From Candidatus Symbiothrix sp. (GTDB taxonomy: Bacteria > Bacteroidota > Bacteroidia > Bacteroidales > Azobacteroidaceae): a stretch of DNA of 40,764 nt. Each line of letters opens with the position of its first letter. The stretch's first letter is position 1. Below are positions 34,913 through 40,764 of this stretch, in pieces. Both the position numbers and the translations under genes were made by a program. The stretch is from contig JAISUM010000052.1 of the NCBI GenBank assembly GCA_031272095.1, forward strand, positions 1-40,764, in the 5' to 3' direction. Below the pieces are notes generated by a model. The model saw only the letters and a program-made list of their open reading frames with translations. It was not told where the DNA came from and searched no databases.

Positions 34913-35966
34913 TTTTCCGGTGCGCTTCCACCTGCGACAGTCCTATATAAATCGACGACAGCATGGTGAAAACATACGCCTGAATATAGGCAACCAAAAG
35001 TTCGACGCAATTACTGAAGATCGACAGGATCACCGAAAAGAGCGTCATTCCCGAATTGAGCGCTGCGCCCAGACTGACTGTCAAAAAGACGATACAGGTA
35101 AGTCCGAGCAACAATGCGTGTCCGGCTAACATACTTGCAAACAGACGAATCATCAGGGCGAAAGGTTTGGTGAAGATGCCCAAAAATTCCACTGCCGGCA
35201 TAATCGGCAGGGGCAGTTTGAGCCACCAAGGCACTTCGGGCCAAAAGATTTCTTTCCAATATTCTTTGGTTGCAAACAGATTCACATAGAGGAAGGTGCA
35301 TAACGCCAGCGTGCCGGTGATCGCGATATTGCCCGTTACGTTAGCGCCGCCGGGGAAGATCGGCACCAAGCCCAGCAGGTTGTTGAAGATGATAAAGAAA
35401 AACACCGTCAATAAATAGGGTGTATAGCGTTTGTAATTTTTTCCGATGCAGGGTTTGATAATGTCATCGACTACGCTCATCACCACCATTTCTACAAAGG
35501 CGACAAAACCTTTGGGTGACAGTTCTTGCGGCTTTCCTTCGCGTTTTCTGTACCAGCGGGCGCAAGATAAAATGATGATTATCAGTACCATAGAACTGAA
35601 CAACAAGGATGCTGCATTTTTGGTCATTGAAAAATCGCAGGGGCGATATTCGTCGCCGTTTGCCAATGTTTCGATGATTTTTCCTTTATAGGTGCCATCT
35701 TCGGCGATCGAAAATCCGTGATAGGAGGCGTGTCCGTGATGCAGTTGTGCCGAAGAAAACACTTGCCAGCCGCTGTCTTTCCCTTTGACGATCACCGGCA
35801 GCGGGATAGAAATATGTCGCCCGCTCACCGTCGCGATATGCCATTCGTAGCTGTCGCTGATATGTTCGATGATGAGTTCTCTGACATTGAGTTCGGATGC
35901 ATCGTTTGCATATCCGACTGCTGATGTTCCGAGCAATAACAGGAGGAGGATCCAAGCGTGTTTCAT
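34908..35966 (-). CDS. atpB: ATP synthase Fo a subunit with signal peptide and periplasmic N-terminal domain
   Basis: The proton-channel subunit. The start is set at 35966, where 'MKHAWILLLLLLGTSAVGYA' is a clear signal peptide and the ATG overlaps the upstream stop as ATGA. The 21 extra codons in the ORF track run back into the neighbour. The 352-residue product has a hydrophilic segment of roughly 100 residues before the channel core. The core contains the stator Arg in 'MIRLFASMLAGHALLLG' and the C-terminal 'ELLVAYIQAYVFTMLSSIYIG'. This long, exported N-terminus is a known peculiarity of Bacteroidota a subunits; its role is unclear. Confidence 0.94.
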   Translation of the reverse strand: MKHAWILLLLLLGTSAVGYANDASELNVRELIIEHISDSYEWHIATVSGRHISIPLPVIVKGKDSGWQVFSSAQLHHGHASYHGFSIAEDGTYKGKIIETLANGDEYRPCDFSMTKNAASLLFSSMVLIIIILSCARWYRKREGKPQELSPKGFVAFVEMVVMSVVDDIIKPCIGKNYKRYTPYLLTVFFFIIFNNLLGLVPIFPGGANVTGNIAITGTLALCTFLYVNLFATKEYWKEIFWPEVPWWLKLPLPIMPAVEFLGIFTKPFALMIRLFASMLAGHALLLGLTCIVFLTVSLGAALNSGMTLFSVILSIFSNCVELLVAYIQAYVFTMLSSIYIGLSQVEAHRKK

Positions 35967-36280
35967 TGTCTTTTCAAGCGTTTTTCCGTCATTGTTATAA
36001 ATATTGTAATGATCACTGTATAAACGCAATACATTGCTATTGCAAACAACATAAAGCGTTTCAATTCTATTTTAACCGCTACCGCATAGACAATCAGCGC
36101 CGCGACAAAGACGATCAAGCGCACCAATTTCAGCAGCATATAGAGCGACACGAACTGATTGGGGCGCATGGTCTGTTTGTTTTTATTGACGATCAAAACG
36201 GTTGATATGCCGTAAGCCATCAGGAAAATAAACAGTCCTGTCAGCCAGACGCGGGGTTCTATGTTTGAAAAGAGCTGCAT
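35963..36280 (-). CDS. Small membrane protein of the ATP synthase operon (AtpI-like position)
   Basis: The 105-residue protein has three predicted membrane helices (about 11-31, 50-69 and 76-96) and a basic C-terminus. It lies between atpC and atpB: its start is 1 nt after the atpC stop, and its stop overlaps the atpB start. Position, size and topology match the AtpI/Atp1 assembly-factor-like proteins that help c-ring assembly, but I see no diagnostic motif. Calling it a likely ATP synthase accessory protein is inference from context. Confidence 0.75.
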   Translation of the reverse strand: MQLFSNIEPRVWLTGLFIFLMAYGISTVLIVNKNKQTMRPNQFVSLYMLLKLVRLIVFVAALIVYAVAVKIELKRFMLFAIAMYCVYTVIITIFITMTEKRLKRQ

Positions 36281-36281
36281 T

Positions 36282-38128
<1,847 letters not shown>

Positions 38129-38154
38129 CATTTTCCTGTTTTAATTCAAAAAAG

Positions 38155-38613
38155 TTAGTAATTATTTGTCTCTTTTATTTTGTATAGAATACTGTCTGTT
38201 TCGATTTTCTTTTCCTGCCATGCGGGCGACGACACTTTTGCCATCACGTTGCCTTTGGTCAGGAGGCTATCGGTCGGCTGAACGGGTTTTTCCGAAATCA
38301 TCCGGTCGATGGCGCGTTCTTGTTGGTAGTGGGTATAAAATCCCATTCCGAAAGCCAGCAACAGCAATACGGAGGCGGCAATTTTCATCGCCGAATAGCT
38401 GTAGGTGCGCCATGCCGATTGCGGGAATGTCCATTGTCGGCGCGGGCGCAGACTGTGTTGTTGTTTTTCCCACGCAAACAGGGCGCGATATGCACAAAAT
38501 TCGGCGGGCAAGTTGTCTGCTGCGAAAAATGCTCGCAGGCGGCGTTCTTCTTCGAGTGTCGTTTCGCCTTGCCAGTAGCGCTCTATCAGCTGTTTTACGG
38601 TTTCTTCTTTCAT
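38155..38613 (-). CDS. Single-span membrane protein, probable anti-sigma factor
   Basis: The 152-residue protein has a cytoplasmic N-terminal part (1 to about 72) with 'LIERYWQGETTLEEERRLRAFF', one membrane helix (75-94) and a short periplasmic tail. The N-terminal 'ERYW.GETT.EEE..L..FF' pattern recurs in small Bacteroidales proteins that accompany ECF sigma factors. It lacks the His-Cys zinc motif of classical anti-sigma domains. It starts 7 nt after the sigma gene, and the terminator follows. The role as sigma binder is inferred from position and topology; sequestration at the membrane until an envelope signal arrives would be the expected mode. Confidence 0.65.
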   Translation of the reverse strand: MKEETVKQLIERYWQGETTLEEERRLRAFFAADNLPAEFCAYRALFAWEKQQHSLRPRRQWTFPQSAWRTYSYSAMKIAASVLLLLAFGMGFYTHYQQERAIDRMISEKPVQPTDSLLTKGNVMAKVSSPAWQEKKIETDSILYKIKETNNY

Positions 38614-38620
38614 TTTTATT

Positions 38621-39112
38621 TTATACTTTCAATATTGTTTTTAGTTTTTGTCTTGCCCTGAACAAGCCTACTTTGACTTGGTCTTCCGTGATGTCTAACT
38701 GTTCGGCTATTTGTTTATAGGACAATTCTTCGATTTCTCGCAAGTGAAAAATGGTTCGTTGTTTTTCGGGCAAACCGGCGAGCGCGTTTTCTATTTGCTG
38801 CATTTGTTCTGCCTCTTCCATCCGCTCTTGTGCATCGTGAGCGACTTCGGGCAGGTCAAAATCTTCGTCGATGTCCGACTGTCGGTTGTCTTTCAAAGCC
38901 AACTTATCCAAAGCGATATTTCGGGTGGATCGGTAGCAATAGGCTTCCAAATTGTCGATTTTATCCCATTCTTCTTTTTTCTTCCAAATTTTAAATAACG
39001 CATCCTGAACCACGTCTTCCGCATCTTGTCGGTTCCCCATAATGCTGAAAGCCAAGCGAAATAACTTATCGACTATCGGCAATATTTTATTTCTGAATGT
39101 TTCCTGTTTCAT
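38621..39112 (-). CDS. ECF-type RNA polymerase sigma factor
   Basis: The 163-residue protein has only sigma regions 2 and 4. Region 2 (about 8-80) includes 'AFSIMGNRQDAEDVVQDALFKIWKKKEEW' for core and -10 binding. Region 4 (about 105-160) has the helix-turn-helix 'LPEKQRTIFHLREIEELSYKQIAEQL' and 'EDQVKVGLFRARQKLK'. It should direct transcription of a small regulon, kept in check by the membrane protein encoded next. It follows the M16 peptidase gene by 45 nt. No perfect TAnnTTTG is in that gap (there is TA-N3-TTTG), so it may be read from the M16 promoter or autoregulated by its own holoenzyme. Confidence 0.93.
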   Translation of the reverse strand: MKQETFRNKILPIVDKLFRLAFSIMGNRQDAEDVVQDALFKIWKKKEEWDKIDNLEAYCYRSTRNIALDKLALKDNRQSDIDEDFDLPEVAHDAQERMEEAEQMQQIENALAGLPEKQRTIFHLREIEELSYKQIAEQLDITEDQVKVGLFRARQKLKTILKV

Positions 39113-39157
39113 GGCTCACTGTTTTAAAGACGGTTGATGTTTTCAAATGTTACACTT

Positions 39158-40381
39158 TTATTCAAAAATAAGTTGAGACAGGCGGTTTTCGTCGAAAATT
39201 TCATTGGCGACTGCCAATATTTGCGAGGTGGTGATGGCGTCAATTTTTTGATAGATTTCGGGCAGGGTGTCGCAGCGATTGCAATGCAGAAAGGTGCGTC
39301 CGATTCCCAAAGCGGTATTTTCTTTGTTGGCGTGGGCAATGCCTATTTGTCCTTTCAGCTGTTTGGCGGCGGCGGATAACTGGTTGGTTGTCAATCCGGT
39401 ATCGCGCAGTTTTCGCAATTCTTTATGAATCAGGCGCAGGCATTGTTCGACCGAATCGGCGTCGCATCCGAAATAGATATGAAACAGACCGGTATCGCTG
39501 TATGAAGTCAGTCCCGATTCGACGGTATAGACCAAGCCTTGTTTCTCGCGCAACGAGATATTCAGACGACTGTTCATTCCCGGACCGCCCAGCAGGTTGT
39601 TCAGCAGGTAGAGCGCCATGCGGTTTTTGTCGTGTATCGTATAAGCCCGCCCGCCGACGATGACATGCGACTGGTGCAGACCGCGATCGGTGCGTTGTTG
39701 TTTTGCCGGAACGGGTAGGGGAGTGGTGCGCAACCTGTTCGCTGTCGGCGCCGCAGATTCGTGTACAAAATATTTATTTGCTTGGCGATAGATTTTGTTG
39801 AAAGGCATTTGTCCGTGATAGAAGAAAATCATATTGTCGGGACGGTAAAAAGTCTGTGTAAAGCCTTGGCAGGTTTCCGTAGTGAAGGTCAGCAGGCTGC
39901 TTTCCGTTCCCAGAATCGAATGTCCGTAGTCGGAGCCTTGAAAAATCAGATTTTCAAATTCGTCTAAAATCAGTTCGGAGGGGTTGTCTTCGTAGGAGCG
40001 GATCTCGTCGATCACTACTTCGCGTTCTTTGTCCATTTCGGCGGCAGGAAAATCGGCGTGAAAGACTAAATCGCCCAACAATTCTATTGCCCGTTCCGAA
40101 TCTTGCGACAGGCAAACGGCATAGACGAAAGTTTCTTCTTTGGTTGTATAGGCGTTCAGTTCGCCGCCCACCGTTTCCATACGGTTAAGGATGTGCCAAG
40201 CCTTGCGTTTTTTTGTTCCTTTAAAAAGTCCATGTTCGACGAAATGCGCCAGACCGAAACAATCCGCCGCCTCGTCGCGCGTTCCCGCCCTCACCGCAAA
40301 GCCGCAACAGGCAATCGGCGATTCCGACGACGCCACCACCAAACGCAAACCCGAAGGCAAACAAGCTGTATGAATCATCAT
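39158..40381 (-). CDS. M16-family zinc peptidase (processing peptidase-like)
   Basis: The 407-residue protein carries the inverted zinc motif HxxEH in 'HFVEHGLFKGT' about 45 residues in, with the downstream Glu in 'EREVVIDEIRSYEDNPSE'. The second M16 half ends with 'LREKQGLVYTVESGLTSYSDTGLF', which contains the conserved R/Y pair. No signal peptide is seen. M16 peptidases degrade or process short unfolded peptides. The track's start at 40462 is rejected: those codons translate the heptamer repeat and lie upstream of the -7 element at 40401. The ATG at 40381 (or the next codon, 40378) is chosen. It may share a transcript with the sigma factor genes. Confidence 0.92.
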   Translation of the reverse strand: MMIHTACLPSGLRLVVASSESPIACCGFAVRAGTRDEAADCFGLAHFVEHGLFKGTKKRKAWHILNRMETVGGELNAYTTKEETFVYAVCLSQDSERAIELLGDLVFHADFPAAEMDKEREVVIDEIRSYEDNPSELILDEFENLIFQGSDYGHSILGTESSLLTFTTETCQGFTQTFYRPDNMIFFYHGQMPFNKIYRQANKYFVHESAAPTANRLRTTPLPVPAKQQRTDRGLHQSHVIVGGRAYTIHDKNRMALYLLNNLLGGPGMNSRLNISLREKQGLVYTVESGLTSYSDTGLFHIYFGCDADSVEQCLRLIHKELRKLRDTGLTTNQLSAAAKQLKGQIGIAHANKENTALGIGRTFLHCNRCDTLPEIYQKIDAITTSQILAVANEIFDENRLSQLIFE

Positions 40382-40400
40382 TATTTTTGTTTTAGGGGGA

Positions 40401-40408
40401 CAAAGGTA
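40401..40408 (-). promoter_or_regulatory. Promoter -7 element (TACCTTTG) of the M16 peptidase gene
   Basis: It is an exact TAnnTTTG match on the minus strand, 19 nt before the ATG at 40381. The -33 position falls within a heptamer array and shows no TTTG. Confidence 0.55.
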
Positions 40409-40415
40409 CGAAAAA

Positions 40416-40451
40416 ATAGTGATTAGTGGTGAGTGGTGAGTGATTAGTGGG
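40416..40451. repeat. Degenerate heptamer array (TAGTGAT/TGAGTGG) upstream of the M16 gene
   Basis: About five units, TAGTGAT, TAGTGG, TGAGTGG, TGAGTGA and TTAGTGG, follow each other directly, 7 nt upstream of the -7 element. On the M16 coding strand they read in the same AATCACT sense as the arrays at argB and the acyl-CoA synthetase. Confidence 0.75.
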
Positions 40452-40485
40452 GGCGCCGTCATCCCGCGCTTGACGCGGGATCCCC
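40450..40485. repeat. REP-like palindrome
   Basis: ATCCCGCG and CGCGGGAT flank a 5-nt CTTGA loop, with G and C runs on the outside. This 'GTCATCCCGCG..TTGA' form resembles short dispersed palindromes seen in many bacterial intergenic regions. With no T-run after it, a terminator is less likely. Confidence 0.6.
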
Positions 40486-40568
40486 TGAAAAAACTTCATT
40501 TTCACCTCATCAACAGTTCCCTTAGTAGCCAAGGAAAAAAACATCCCAACAACCCAAACCCTTATTTT

Positions 40569-40764
40569 AAAAAATGAATATCGGATATGTTATACAAACC
40601 GACCCTGAAAGGGTCGTATCAATAGCGCAGGGCAACGCTCTGTGGAAATATGTGGCATGCCATCCTGTAAGCCCTGAAAGGGCGTAGTCCTTTCGATTGC
40701 GCCCTTTCAGGGCTTGGTTTTGTAACATCCGACAAGTTCGTAGGGCGTTGCCCTACGCTATTGA
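40569..40764. repeat. Large palindromic repeat element, cut by the window end
   Basis: The element has nested symmetry. A hairpin GACCCT-GAA-AGGGTC lies at 40601-40615. A 16-nt perfect inverted repeat (AAGCCCTGAAAGGGCG at 40669-40684 and its complement at 40700-40715) encloses 15 nt. A block at 40619-40642 returns inverted at 40740-40764 with a few mismatches. The right block itself holds CGTAGGGC-GTT-GCCCTACG. The order of blocks is mirror-like around about 40692, so the counterpart of the first hairpin is expected just outside the window. It looks like a dispersed non-coding or MITE-like element. No transposase is near. The rest of the gene-free stretch (40486-40568) shows nothing recognisable. 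Confidence 0.7.

Noticed and set aside
40574-40687. A 37-codon plus-strand ORF (MNIGYVIQTDPERVV...) in the right-edge repeat
   Set aside because: It is formed by the palindromic repeat units themselves (CCTGAAAGG read as PER twice) and lacks a promoter, so it is most likely a by-product of the repeat.

Overview
The window is a mid-GC chromosomal segment from a member of the Bacteroidota, most likely an unnamed lineage in the order Bacteroidales. Four things point there. Many genes have the TAnnTTTG -7 element typical of the phylum just upstream. LpxC and FabZ are fused in one protein. The ATP synthase genes run atpD-C-x-B-E-F-H-A-G. An M6 protease ends in a type IX secretion (T9SS) sorting domain. 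No rRNA, tRNA, CRISPR array, phage or transposase gene was seen.

Left part (1-8.1 kb): the start of a secreted protein leaves the window on the minus strand. A small toxin-antitoxin-like pair follows, preceded by a strong palindrome. It lies immediately upstream of hisF-hisIE-ftsE and a secreted GH3 glycosidase. A convergent minus-strand pair encodes an OmpP1/FadL-type outer membrane protein and an odd secreted protein rich in Tyr/Trp/His and then Ser/Thr.

Middle (8.2-21.1 kb): the lipid A genes lpxD, lpxC-fabZ and lpxA follow an HD-domain phosphohydrolase and a GT2 glycosyltransferase on the minus strand. On the plus strand a PCMD-type lipoprotein and a beta-barrel protein are followed closely by hisD-hisC. 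Then come a T9SS-exported M6 protease and argB on the minus strand. The histidine genes are split over two loci. hisG, hisB, hisH and hisA are not present.

Right-middle (21.1-29.5 kb): ogt (DNA repair), a large DUF2723 membrane protein and a NodB-type deacetylase form one plus-strand unit. A stand-alone ADP-forming acyl-CoA synthetase and a secreted DUF2264 protein follow. Between these last two genes, on the minus strand, sits a candidate small RNA with its own promoter and a U-tailed terminal stem.

Right part (29.5-40.8 kb): on the minus strand the complete F1Fo ATP synthase operon runs without a visible break into exbB-exbD-exbD, so proton-motive-force production and use are physically linked. 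Upstream of it, an M16 peptidase, an ECF sigma factor and a probable membrane anti-sigma factor end at a clear terminator. The right edge is non-coding: a REP-like palindrome and a large, highly palindromic repeat element cut by the window end.

Heptanucleotide repeats (AATCACT/AGTGATT) recur in several intergenic gaps. The three longest lie directly upstream of predicted -7 elements and are the most notable shared signal in the window, together with the candidate small RNA.
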